The notes beneath the pieces are model-generated. The model was not told where the DNA came from. It did not search any database and worked only from the letters and a program-made list of their open reading frames with translations. From positions 186,001 to 250,000 of the forward strand of contig CP170502.1 in the NCBI GenBank assembly GCA_047947185.1: a stretch of 64,000 nucleotides of DNA. The letters are read 5' to 3'. This stretch comes from JANQJA01 sp047947185. Its GTDB lineage: Bacteria; Pseudomonadota; Gammaproteobacteria; Pseudomonadales; Azotimanducaceae. Shown here one piece after another: positions 42,485-50,562 of the stretch (positions within the stretch are counted from its first letter, which is position 1; each line of letters begins with the position of its first letter). Position numbers and translations under genes: made by a program.

Positions 42485-43495
42485 ATGGACAGGAACACCT
42501 GGCTTGCACAGGTTAGTGAAAAAACGCTTGAACCTGAGCTACCGATTTGTGATCCACACCACCACCTCTGGGATCATCCGGGTAACCGTTACCTGCTGGA
42601 TGAACTTCTGGAAGATACGAACAGCGGTCATAACGTGGTAAGTACCGTGTTTGTTGAATGCGCCTCCATGTACCGGGCAGGCGGGCCGCCAGCACTCAGG
42701 GCTGTGGGTGAAACCGAGTTTGTGCAGGGGATTGCGGCAATGAGCGCCAGTGGCCGGTATGGCAGATGTCAGGTTGCGGCCGGCATTGTCAGCCATGCGG
42801 ATTTGACCCTGGGTGAGGCTGTACGCGAGGTGCTGGAAGCCCATGTTGCGGCGAGCCCCAATCGGTTCCGTGGCATCCGGCATGCCACCGGCTGGCATTC
42901 AAGCCCTGACATCAGGAACTCCCACTCAAACCCAACAGAACACCTGATGCTGGATGCGCGTTTCCAGGCCGGGTTTGCCGTCCTGGTTGACATGGGGTTG
43001 TCGTTTGACGCGTGGTTTTATCACCACCAGATGCCAGAGTTTGTTGCCTTGGCGAAGGCTTTTCCAAACGCCAATATCATCCTCGACCATTTTGGTGGGC
43101 CGCTCGGCATTGGTCCCTACGAGGGTAAACCGGAAGACGTCTACAGCGCCTGGCGCGACAGCATTGCACCGCTTGAGGAATGCCCGAACGTGAGTTTCAA
43201 ACTCGGCGGGATTAACATGAAAGTGAACGGATTTGGCTGGCACCAGCGAGACCTGCCGCCTTCATCGGATGAACTGGTAGATCGAACCGCGCAGTATTAT
43301 GACTTCTGTATTCGCACCTTTGGCGCAAACCGCTGCATGTTCGAGAGTAATTTTCCGGTAGACAGGGAATCCTGCTCCTATAATGTCTTGTTTAATGCGT
43401 TCAAGAAAATGACCCGGGGTTTGAGCCCTGTGGAACGCAGTCAGCTGTTTCACGATACGGCAGCGCGGGTGTATCGGTTGGAAGGTGGCGACTGA
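42485..43495 (+). CDS. Amidohydrolase_2 family metal-dependent hydrolase
   Basis: A 336-residue TIM-barrel hydrolase. The first-strand motif CDPHHHLWD supplies His ligands, NIILDHFGGP sits mid-barrel and FESNFPVDRES carries the late catalytic Asp region. Relatives are decarboxylases and lactonases of aromatic or sugar acids. ATG 42485 is preceded by GGGAAAGG; ATG 42464 is possible but lacks a ribosome-binding site. About 190 nt of sequence without recognisable signal separate it from the Rieske gene. Confidence 0.83.
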   Translation: MDRNTWLAQVSEKTLEPELPICDPHHHLWDHPGNRYLLDELLEDTNSGHNVVSTVFVECASMYRAGGPPALRAVGETEFVQGIAAMSASGRYGRCQVAAGIVSHADLTLGEAVREVLEAHVAASPNRFRGIRHATGWHSSPDIRNSHSNPTEHLMLDARFQAGFAVLVDMGLSFDAWFYHHQMPEFVALAKAFPNANIILDHFGGPLGIGPYEGKPEDVYSAWRDSIAPLEECPNVSFKLGGINMKVNGFGWHQRDLPPSSDELVDRTAQYYDFCIRTFGANRCMFESNFPVDRESCSYNVLFNAFKKMTRGLSPVERSQLFHDTAARVYRLEGGD

Positions 43496-43681
43496 AACGC
43501 ACAGGATTGCATTCAATACATGTCGAGGTGACCGGGTATACAAGCCGGGGTCCTCGGCCTGATCATCTGCTGGAACCAAATTTGTGAGTCATGTGATGTT
43601 CAGCGATAGGGGACAGGAGGGCGCCATGGGCGTCGGTAAGGGCGGGCAAACCGGGGGCGAGGGGACGTCGTACACGCTGCC

Positions 43682-44218
43682 ATGAATCGTCGCACTTTGC
43701 TCACCCGTATTGTCCAGGGGTTCGCCGGTACCGGCGTGCTGTTCTTCTTTTATCCTTTTGTGAAAGCCTGGCTGCCGAGTTTTGATCAGGACCTTTCCCT
43801 GGAGGTGCCACTTGATGACCTTGCCCCGGGAGAATCCAAGGTAGTGGACTGGCTTGGTCGCCGCGTGTTTGTCCAGCGGCGTACGCCCGAGATGATTGCG
43901 AACCTCACCAGGACCGACCTGCCGCTCAAGGATCCCACCTCCAGTGAATCTGAGCAGCCCGCGTTTGCCGTCAACCCCTGGCGCTCCCGCAACCAGGAAA
44001 TTTTTGTTGCGTTCAACAACTGTACCCACCTGGGCTGTGAGGTTGTACCGGATAACCAGCAGGGGTTTATCTGCCCCTGCCATCAGTCAGACTACGACTT
44101 TGCCGGCCGGGTACTGGAAGGAGCGGCAGCACCCACCAACCTGGCGGTACCCCTCTACCGGTTCGCGTCGCGCAATCTGCTGGTCCTGCAGGACGAGGCA
44201 GGGGAGGTGGGGACGTGA
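43682..44218 (+). CDS. Stand-alone bc1-type Rieske iron-sulfur protein
   Basis: A 178-residue protein with a twin-Arg-containing N-terminal membrane anchor (NRRTLLTRIVQGFAGTGVLFFF) and a Rieske domain. CTHLGC (Cys114, His116, Cys119) and CPCHQSDYD (Cys131, Cys133, His134) provide both cluster ligands and the disulfide pair of the bc1 type. Unlike petABC, no cytochrome b or c1 gene follows; a flavodoxin-like gene overlaps its stop instead. It may be a second Rieske subunit serving another redox partner. Confidence 0.85.
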   Translation: MNRRTLLTRIVQGFAGTGVLFFFYPFVKAWLPSFDQDLSLEVPLDDLAPGESKVVDWLGRRVFVQRRTPEMIANLTRTDLPLKDPTSSESEQPAFAVNPWRSRNQEIFVAFNNCTHLGCEVVPDNQQGFICPCHQSDYDFAGRVLEGAAAPTNLAVPLYRFASRNLLVLQDEAGEVGT

Positions 44219-44673
44219 ATCACCTGCTGATCGTGTATCACAGCAAAAACGGTGGTACCGCAGCGATGGCGGCGGCTGTCATCAAAGGGGCGTCACACCC
44301 CGACATCACCGTTGAGATCAGGAGCAGGCAGGCGAGGGAAGCCGGGCTTGATGACCTGCTCTGGGCAGACGCCCTTATTCTGGGCACGCCGGAAAATTTT
44401 GGTTACATGTCCGGGGCCCTGAAAGACTTTTTTGACCGCACCTATTATCCGGCTGAAGGCAAGGTTGAAGGCCTGCCATACGCGCTTTTTGTCAGTGCGG
44501 GCAACGACGGCCAGGGGGCTGTCACCAGCGTGCAGCGGATTGTACGCGGATTTCCGTTCAAGGAAGTTCAGCCACCCCTGGTCGTACAGGGGGATGTAAG
44601 GGCGGATGACCTGGCGCGCTGTGAGGAACTGGGCATGTACATGGCTGCCGGTACCGAGTCCAGCCTGTTCTGA
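44215..44673 (+). CDS. Flavodoxin-fold NAD(P)H oxidoreductase-like protein
   Basis: A 152-residue flavodoxin-fold protein. The FMN phosphate loop is IVYHSKNGGTAAMA near residue 6, followed by GTPENFGYMSGALKDFFDR and FVSAGNDGQGA. It should bind FMN and carry electrons or reduce quinones. The GTG start overlaps the Rieske stop (GTGA), so both are made together, an unusual pairing. It converges on the symporter gene with a 9-nt gap and no visible terminator. Confidence 0.83.
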   Translation: MNHLLIVYHSKNGGTAAMAAAVIKGASHPDITVEIRSRQAREAGLDDLLWADALILGTPENFGYMSGALKDFFDRTYYPAEGKVEGLPYALFVSAGNDGQGAVTSVQRIVRGFPFKEVQPPLVVQGDVRADDLARCEELGMYMAAGTESSLF

Positions 44674-44682
44674 TTGACGGTT

Positions 44683-46065
44683 CTACTCCTTTATGGATGC
44701 CTCATTGTCGAGCCTCTCGAAATAGTCGCGGGCAGCGGCCATGACACGCGGGGCAAGGATCACGGCGGACACGGTAGTGGGGATGGCCATCAGGGCGAAG
44801 GCGCCATCAACAAGCCCTATCATGGCATCCAGCGACAGCAGGGAGGCAACCACGGTCATGATAACAATGACATAGTTATAATAGTGCTGCCGCTCTGCCC
44901 CGATCAGGAAACCCAGGCATTTGGCGCCATAGTAGCTGTAGCTGAAGATGGTGCTCACACTGAAGAAGAAAATACAGGTGATGAGGATATAGATGCCGAC
45001 GCCCGGCAGGGCACTTCCGAATGCGGATGCTGTCAGGGTGACGCCGTTGGTATCGCCTGACTGCCAGGCACCTGAAAGCAGGATGATCAGCGCAGTTGCC
45101 GTACAGATCACAAGCGTGTCGATCACAGGCCCCATCATGGCAACAAGTCCTTCCCTGACGGGTTCGTTGGTTCGCGCCGCTCCGTGCGCCATGGCTTCAG
45201 TGCCAATGCCAGCCTCGTTCGAGAAGACGCCCCTGCGAACCCCCGTGGCTATGACTGTACCTATAGCGCCGCCTGCCACGGCAAGCCCGGTAAATGCGTC
45301 GGTGATGATGAGCCAGAGACAGGCTGGCACTTCAGCCGCGTTGCTCACCAGCACAAACGCAGCTGTACCGACATAAAGCAGCGCCATGGTGGGGACCAGC
45401 CTTGAGGCAACGGCCGCAATCCGGTGCAGCCCACCAAAGATGACCAGGGCAACAATGGCCGCGAGTAACAGGCCTGCCAAGAGGTTAAACTCAAGGGTCC
45501 GGTCCGGGTCGAGCCAGCCCTGTTTGATGAAGACCACCTCCCGGACCGTCTGTACCAGCTGATTGGTCTGGAAGAGTGGCAGGCAGCCAATGGTGCCCGC
45601 CACGCAGAAGAATACCGCCAGCGGTCGCCAGCGCCTGCCCAAACCCTCGGTGATCACATACATGGGACCACCCTGAACGTGCCCGGCACTGTCTTTGCCG
45701 CGGTACATCACGGCCAGGGTGCAGGTAAAAAACTTGGTGGCAATACCAACCACAGCCGTCATCCACATCCAGAAGACGGCCCCGGGTCCACCCACGGAAA
45801 TGGCGACCGCAACACCGGCGATGTTGCCCATGCCAATGGTACCGGCCAGGGCGCTGGACAGGGCCTGGAAGTGGGTAATATCGCCAGGACCCGCCAGCTC
45901 ATCGTAACGGCCGCGCAGCAGGGCGATGCTGTGGCCCAGGTACCGAAACGGTGTCAGTCGTGAGAGAAACAGGAAGTAAAGCCCACTGCCCAGGATCAGG
46001 ATGACGAGCCAGGGGCCCCATGCCAGGTTGCCAAAGTCGATGAGTAGTTGCTCAAGGTCTTGCAT
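44683..46065 (-). CDS. Alanine/glycine:cation symporter (AGCS) family
   Basis: A 460-residue membrane protein with about eleven helices. AGCS signatures are clear: ALAGTIGMGNIAGVAVAISVGGPGAVFWMW in the first third (given here as the family's GxGNIxG region) and GVFSNEAGIGTEAMAH later. It takes up alanine, glycine or a related amino acid with Na+. ATG 46065 was chosen; a TTG at 46092 would add nine residues. The intergenic region upstream is shared with the SOS-controlled radical SAM gene. Confidence 0.9.
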   Translation of the reverse strand: MQDLEQLLIDFGNLAWGPWLVILILGSGLYFLFLSRLTPFRYLGHSIALLRGRYDELAGPGDITHFQALSSALAGTIGMGNIAGVAVAISVGGPGAVFWMWMTAVVGIATKFFTCTLAVMYRGKDSAGHVQGGPMYVITEGLGRRWRPLAVFFCVAGTIGCLPLFQTNQLVQTVREVVFIKQGWLDPDRTLEFNLLAGLLLAAIVALVIFGGLHRIAAVASRLVPTMALLYVGTAAFVLVSNAAEVPACLWLIITDAFTGLAVAGGAIGTVIATGVRRGVFSNEAGIGTEAMAHGAARTNEPVREGLVAMMGPVIDTLVICTATALIILLSGAWQSGDTNGVTLTASAFGSALPGVGIYILITCIFFFSVSTIFSYSYYGAKCLGFLIGAERQHYYNYVIVIMTVVASLLSLDAMIGLVDGAFALMAIPTTVSAVILAPRVMAAARDYFERLDNEASIKE

Positions 46066-46131
46066 GCGGCCACCTGTGTCCCAAAAGTGCAAGATACTAT
46101 CAGCTCATGCACAGACGGTCGCCGTCTCGAC

Positions 46132-46161
46132 TATTGTATATACATACAGTATAGGTAATAT
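46132..46161 (+). promoter_or_regulatory. LexA (SOS) box overlapping a sigma-70 promoter
   Basis: TATTGTATATACATACAGTA at 46132-46151 differs from the gammaproteobacterial LexA consensus (taCTGTatatatatACAGta) at two of twenty positions. A promoter lies on it: -35 TTGTAT at 46134-46139, 16-nt spacer, -10 TAATAT at 46156-46161. LexA binding would block it. The box is about 100 nt upstream of the radical SAM gene and divergent from the symporter. Confidence 0.8.
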
Positions 46162-46248
46162 AGGGCTTGTGCGGTTGCTGGTCAGACAACCAGTGAACAA
46201 GGAGCAACGAACAAAAGACAATGAGCTAGCAGCAATGAACAAGCAGCC

Positions 46249-47328
46249 ATGAACAAGCAGCACACAGATCAATCGCAAGTCAGATTGCGGGGCAGGGGCG
46301 CCCTGTCGAATCCGGCCAATCGTTTTGCCCCGACCAGTACCGCTGTAGTAGCCGATGGCTGGTGGCAGGATGAGGTAAAGACCCGGCTTGATACCCGGGT
46401 AATCGACGAATCGGTCAGGACCATCATTTCAACCAACCGTTCACCTGACATACCCTTTGACCAGTCCATCAACCCCTATCGCGGGTGTGAACATGGCTGC
46501 ATATACTGTTATGCGAGGCCCACACACGCCTACTGGGATATGTCACCCGGACTGGATTTTGAAACCCGGATTATTGCCAAGCGGGGTGCGGCGGACCTGC
46601 TGAGACGGGCATTTGATCACAAGGGTTATGTAGTCAGGCCCATAACTCTTGGTGCCAACACTGATCCATACCAGCCGGTTGAAGCGGAACTCCGCATCAC
46701 GCGGGCCATCCTGGAAGTGCTGCGCGAGTATCGGCATCCGTTTTCGCTGATCACCAAAAGTGCCCTGGTGGTTCGCGATCTCGACATTCTCTCCGAGATG
46801 GCCGCAATGCAGCTCTGCTCGGCGGCAATCAGCGTCACCACGCTGGACCTGGAGATTAAACGCAGGCTGGAGCCGCGGGCGGCATCACCCGCTGCCCGGT
46901 TGCGTGCGATTGAAGCACTGTCAGCCGCCGGCGTCCGGGTGACCCTGATGGCAGCCCCGGTGATACCTGCAATCAACGATCATGAACTTGAATCCATCCT
47001 GGCGAAAGGGCAGCAGGCGGGCGCAACCGCGGCAAACTATATCCTGCTGCGCCTGCCGCATGAGGTTGCTGGCATGTTTCGGGACTGGCTGGCAGCCCAT
47101 TATCCGGATCGGGCCCGTCACGTCATGAGCCTGGTTCAGCAGAGTCGGGGTGGCAAAGACTATGCCCCTGCGTTTGGCAGTCGCATGCGGGGTGAAGGTG
47201 TGTTCGCCGGGATGATCCAGCGCCGCTTTGACGTCGCTGCGCGCCGACTCGGGTTGGTGCCGAAAGCCCGCGTTGAACTGCGTACGGACCTGTTCCGCCG
47301 GCACAACGAACAACTGGCACTCTTTTAG
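46249..47328 (+). CDS. PA0069-type radical SAM protein
   Basis: A 359-residue radical SAM enzyme. The cluster-binding CEHGCIYCYA (CxxxCxxC, about residue 79) is followed by TLGANTDPYQPVE and a spore-photoproduct-lyase-like barrel. Members of this family are common in bacteria and appear in LexA regulons, which suggests a DNA-repair role, but the reaction is unknown. A 14-bp duplication (ATGAACAAGCAGCC at 46235, repeated from 46249) makes the exact start uncertain; only the second ATG is in frame. Confidence 0.88.
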   Translation: MNKQHTDQSQVRLRGRGALSNPANRFAPTSTAVVADGWWQDEVKTRLDTRVIDESVRTIISTNRSPDIPFDQSINPYRGCEHGCIYCYARPTHAYWDMSPGLDFETRIIAKRGAADLLRRAFDHKGYVVRPITLGANTDPYQPVEAELRITRAILEVLREYRHPFSLITKSALVVRDLDILSEMAAMQLCSAAISVTTLDLEIKRRLEPRAASPAARLRAIEALSAAGVRVTLMAAPVIPAINDHELESILAKGQQAGATAANYILLRLPHEVAGMFRDWLAAHYPDRARHVMSLVQQSRGGKDYAPAFGSRMRGEGVFAGMIQRRFDVAARRLGLVPKARVELRTDLFRRHNEQLALF

Positions 47329-47370
47329 TCTGGGTGAGGCACCTCAAAGAGCGCCCACGACATCTTCCGG

Positions 47371-48087
47371 CTACTCGTCAAAGACGAGGTGGACGCGGCG
47401 ATTTCGCTTGCCTTTGTTCTCAATCTTGCTGATACGCACCCGGCCGATTTCGCCAACGTTGTTCAGGTGGGTGCCACCACAGGGCTGAAAGTCGACGTTG
47501 CTGATTCGTACCATCCGGATAACGCCACTGCCACGGGGCGGTTGGACTGACATGGTTCTGACAAGTTCTGGCCTCGCATCCAGTTCCGCATCGGTGATGG
47601 ACTCAAAGCTGACCCGGTGATTCGCGGCAATCAGGGCGTTCATTCCGGCGGTGAGTTCATCCTTATCGATCTGGTGATCACCCAGGTCAAAGTCCAGTCG
47701 GCTCTTGTCGGCCCCGACAGATCCGCCCGTAACCGGTACAGGAATCAGTGAGCCCAGCAGGTGCATGCCGGTATGCATGCGCATGTGCCGATAACGCCGG
47801 TCCCAGTCCAGCGCAATGTGTACGGCATCACCGGCTTTAAGGCCATGCTGGCTATCCGCAAGCTGGTGCCAGATGGCACCGCCCTCACCCTTGCGGGTAT
47901 CAGTGATCCCAAATGAAATGCCCTGTTCGGGGCAAGCGAGTTCACCGGTATCACCGGGTTGGCCGCCACCTTCCGGATAACAGATCGTCTGGTCCAGCAA
48001 CACTCTGTCGCCATCAACTGCCACCACCGTTGCATCAAGTTCCTTGAGGTAGGCGTCTTCATAGTAGACGGGACGTGTGGCTGGCAT
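47371..48087 (-). CDS. AlaX-type alanyl-tRNA editing protein
   Basis: A 238-residue stand-alone editing domain. The zinc site is formed by HMRMHTGMHLL (HxxxH, about residue 100) and CGGTHL near residue 202, with the glycine-rich CYPEGGGQPGDTG at the N-terminus. It hydrolyses Ser or Gly mischarged on tRNA-Ala. GGGAG precedes the ATG. It is convergent with the radical SAM gene and lies next to the palindromic array. Confidence 0.9.
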   Translation of the reverse strand: MPATRPVYYEDAYLKELDATVVAVDGDRVLLDQTICYPEGGGQPGDTGELACPEQGISFGITDTRKGEGGAIWHQLADSQHGLKAGDAVHIALDWDRRYRHMRMHTGMHLLGSLIPVPVTGGSVGADKSRLDFDLGDHQIDKDELTAGMNALIAANHRVSFESITDAELDARPELVRTMSVQPPRGSGVIRMVRISNVDFQPCGGTHLNNVGEIGRVRISKIENKGKRNRRVHLVFDE

Positions 48088-48320
48088 CTGGGGTATCTCC
48101 CTGGTTTTGCGGGCATTATCAGGGGCGGGAGGGGCGTCGTCCAGTTGACTGCGGAGATCGGGATCGACATCGGTTGGTTATTGAGGGTTAGTCTGGGTCT
48201 GAATCATCGCGTTGGTGCCTGATGGCGGGTATCGGGTGCATGTGGATATGGGTTTGCTGGGATTGTGCCTGCTGGCGGGTATCGCGTACACCGGGATTTG
48301 GAGTCCTTGAGGTGGTGCCT

Positions 48321-48454
48321 GATGGCGGGCACACGCCTTGCCCCGCGGCTTGCGGCCGTCCCGGCTGCCCTTGCTCCCCCACGAGCCCCTGCGGGTCTCG
48401 TTCCGCCGCGGCGGCGCTGCGCTTTTATGCGGGGCAAAACGTGCACCCGCCATC
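48321..48454. repeat. Palindromic element, copy 1
   Basis: A 134-bp element with 26-bp imperfect terminal inverted repeats: the left end begins GATGGCGGGC and includes CCTTGCCCCGC, the right end is GCGGGGCAAAACGTGCACCC plus GCCATC. Inside, GGCTTGCGG and a later CACGAG/GCGGG region can form smaller stems, less perfectly than in copy 3. Confidence 0.85.
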
Positions 48455-48503
48455 TGCCTGTGATCGAGTGGTCGTCTGGATTAGATTTGGAGCGACTGTG
48501 CCT

Positions 48504-48639
48504 GATGGCGGGGTCGCGCCTTGCCCCGCGGCTTGCGGCCGTCCCGGCTGCCCTTGCCCCCCACGCAAGCCCCTTTGGGTCTTGTTCCGCCGCCGGGGCG
48601 GCTGCGCTTTTATGCGGGGCAAAACGTATACCCGGCATC
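48504..48639. repeat. Palindromic element, copy 2
   Basis: A 136-bp element of the same kind. The left end is GATGGCGGGGTCGCGCCTTG and the right end GCGGGGCAAAACGTATACCC plus GGCATC. It has small differences from the others, including two extra bases in the interior, showing independent drift. Confidence 0.85.
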
Positions 48640-48689
48640 TGTCTGTGATCGGGGCGTATCGGGAATAGGGATACCATGATTGCGTGCCT

Positions 48690-48823
48690 GATGGCGGGTA
48701 CACGCCTTGCCCCGCGGCTTGCGGCCGTCCCGGCTGCCCTTGCTCCCCCGCAAGCCCCTTTGGGTCTTGCTCCGCCGCCGCGGCGCTGCGCTTTTATGCG
48801 GGGCAAAACGTATACCCGCCATC
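48690..48823. repeat. Palindromic element, copy 3
   Basis: A 134-bp element with the best-preserved ends: GATGGCGGGTACACGCCTTG at the left and ACGTATACCCGCCATC at the right, 23 of 26 positions complementary. Inside, GGCTTGCGG pairs with CCGCAAGCC to give an inner arm, so the whole can form a branched hairpin. Confidence 0.87.
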
Positions 48824-48882
48824 GGTTCTGGTGTTGTGGTGCATCGGGGTTCGGAGTCTGCGCGTTTGTGCCTGATGGCGGG

Positions 48883-50397
48883 TTAGTCTGTTGGGAAACC
48901 TTCCTTGAAGGAGTCAGTGTTGATGTTATCGAGGGGATAGATGGGACGGCGCACGTTTCGGAACGTCAGCTGGTCGTAGTCTGATGTACATACGCCAACG
49001 CCGGCACATTCAATGACTTCCCGGGCAATGTCGCGATAGGTGGCGCGATAGTGGATGCGACTTTTCAGCATCAGGAAACGTTTGGCCAGGGGGTCTATGC
49101 CCAGGCTGGTAAAACAGCCGAGATCGTAGGGTTCAACATGCCGGGAAATGACAATCACCTGTACTTTGCCGGTATCCAGCACAACGGTCTTGCCCATGTT
49201 CATGGTGGCGCCTGTTCCCATGGGGCCGGTGACCTTGAATTGCCCGTCAGAAATGAGCCTGACGGTTCCCGTGACTTCAAGCGGTCTGCTCTGGACCGCG
49301 AGCGCATCCATGTGGAACTTCCCGCCCAGGGACAGGGTCACTTCCGTGCCTACCCCGGCCTCAATCATGGTGGTTACGGCCTCAGGGTCAAAAATGCCGA
49401 AAGCCGCAACATCCTCGAGACCCTGCAGCAAAATTTCACGGAGCACCTCGGTGGTGTCCATGGTGCCGCCGGAGGCGGTATTGTCGTAGTGGTCCAACAG
49501 GATCACCGGACCCTCACCAGCCTTGTCAGCAGCCTCGTCAGCACGACCGACGGAATCCGCCAGTGGTTCCAGCCGGTAAACAAAAGCTGCCCGGTTCTGC
49601 CATGCCATTTCCAGCAGTTCATCCCGGAGCTCCCTTGCTTTCGCCTCGTTGTTGTCGGTGACAACAACCACACTAAGGCCGGCATTGTAGATGTCTGCAT
49701 GGGGAAAGCCGGTAAAGAGGCTAACCGCAAGCGCCTCATCGCGCTCCATTTCCCTGACACGCTGCTGCAGTGCCCGATTGGGAAAGTCGTCGGTACCCTG
49801 CCGCATGACGTGTGGCAGCATGGGTGCATTACCCCACACCATTGTTGGATTGACGCGTCCGTTCATGGCATCAAACAGGACCCGCGCCGCACGCTGCCCG
49901 GTCTCGAACGTGTCGATATGGGGGTAGGTCTGGTAGCCCGTGATCACAGTGGCATTCTCGACCATGGCAGGATAGAGATTGGCATGCATGTCGAGGCCAA
50001 CCCCAATCGGGATACCGGGATACCTGCTGCGGATGGCGGCCAGCAGGCTGCCTTCACCGTCTTCCAGGGACTGGGTGACCATGGCGCCATGCAGGTCAAG
50101 CAGTATGCCATCGCAGCCATCAATGGCATTCATGATGGTCTCCGTCATGTAGGCATAGGCCTCGTCAAACACCGGACCGGACGGTGGAGCACCTGCGGCG
50201 ATGGGCGTGATGAGTTCTGCTCCCGCGGCTTCCGCCACCTGGACCATACCGGCCATGGTGGATGAGCGACCGCGGGCAAGGGCAAGCGCTGCCGCGCCTT
50301 CTGCCGGCGGTCTGCCACCCCCAAAACGTTCCAGCGGGGTAGGCACCGGGGAGAAGGTATTGGTTTCGTGGCTCATCATTGCAACAAGGAGTTTCAT
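48883..50397 (-). CDS. M81-family metallopeptidase (MlrC-like)
   Basis: A 504-residue protein related to MlrC, the last enzyme of microcystin breakdown, though most homologues have other unknown substrates. Metal-site motifs are intact: MSHETNTFSP at the N-terminus, GLDMHANL (Asp-x-His) near residue 154 and LLDHYDNTASGG near residue 315. ATG 50397 was chosen because the family starts with MKLLVAMMSHETN; the upstream GTG at 50430 has no ribosome-binding site. Its stop codon falls in the last tag of the palindromic array. Confidence 0.87.
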   Translation of the reverse strand: MKLLVAMMSHETNTFSPVPTPLERFGGGRPPAEGAAALALARGRSSTMAGMVQVAEAAGAELITPIAAGAPPSGPVFDEAYAYMTETIMNAIDGCDGILLDLHGAMVTQSLEDGEGSLLAAIRSRYPGIPIGVGLDMHANLYPAMVENATVITGYQTYPHIDTFETGQRAARVLFDAMNGRVNPTMVWGNAPMLPHVMRQGTDDFPNRALQQRVREMERDEALAVSLFTGFPHADIYNAGLSVVVVTDNNEAKARELRDELLEMAWQNRAAFVYRLEPLADSVGRADEAADKAGEGPVILLDHYDNTASGGTMDTTEVLREILLQGLEDVAAFGIFDPEAVTTMIEAGVGTEVTLSLGGKFHMDALAVQSRPLEVTGTVRLISDGQFKVTGPMGTGATMNMGKTVVLDTGKVQVIVISRHVEPYDLGCFTSLGIDPLAKRFLMLKSRIHYRATYRDIAREVIECAGVGVCTSDYDQLTFRNVRRPIYPLDNINTDSFKEGFPTD

Positions 50398-50562
50398 CTG
50401 GGGGTTTACCTGGCCGTGTTTAGCCGTCACATTACTAAATCCGCTGGCGCTACCGCAATTGAAATGGCGATTCAGGCGGGTACTGGTCGGCGCGGCGTCA
50501 TTTTGGTGAAATGGTGACCCCGGTACCTCAAGTCGGACCGTAACAACAACGAGGGAAAACTG

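Larger units (their letters stand above)
48217..48885. repeat. Tandem array of long palindromic elements
   Basis: The tag GTGCCTGATGGCGGGT, or a one- or two-base variant, occurs at 48217, 48265, 48315, 48498, 48684 and 48868. The last three intervals are 183-186 nt and the first two about 50 nt. Three intervals contain a full palindromic element (next entries) followed by a 43-44-nt linker; the linkers differ from each other but share short words such as GTGATCG. The last tag overlaps the stop codon of the M81 peptidase gene. Minus-strand frames are open through it only because of its composition. The 129 nt between AlaX and the array holds nothing recognisable. Confidence 0.88.

Noticed and set aside
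48204..48806. A 200-residue minus-strand protein across the palindromic array
   Set aside because: All three minus frames are open there because of GC-rich repeated sequence; the peptide is itself repetitive and has no ribosome-binding site.
49051..50265. A 404-residue plus-strand protein
   Set aside because: It lies wholly antisense to the M81 peptidase gene, which has intact metal motifs.
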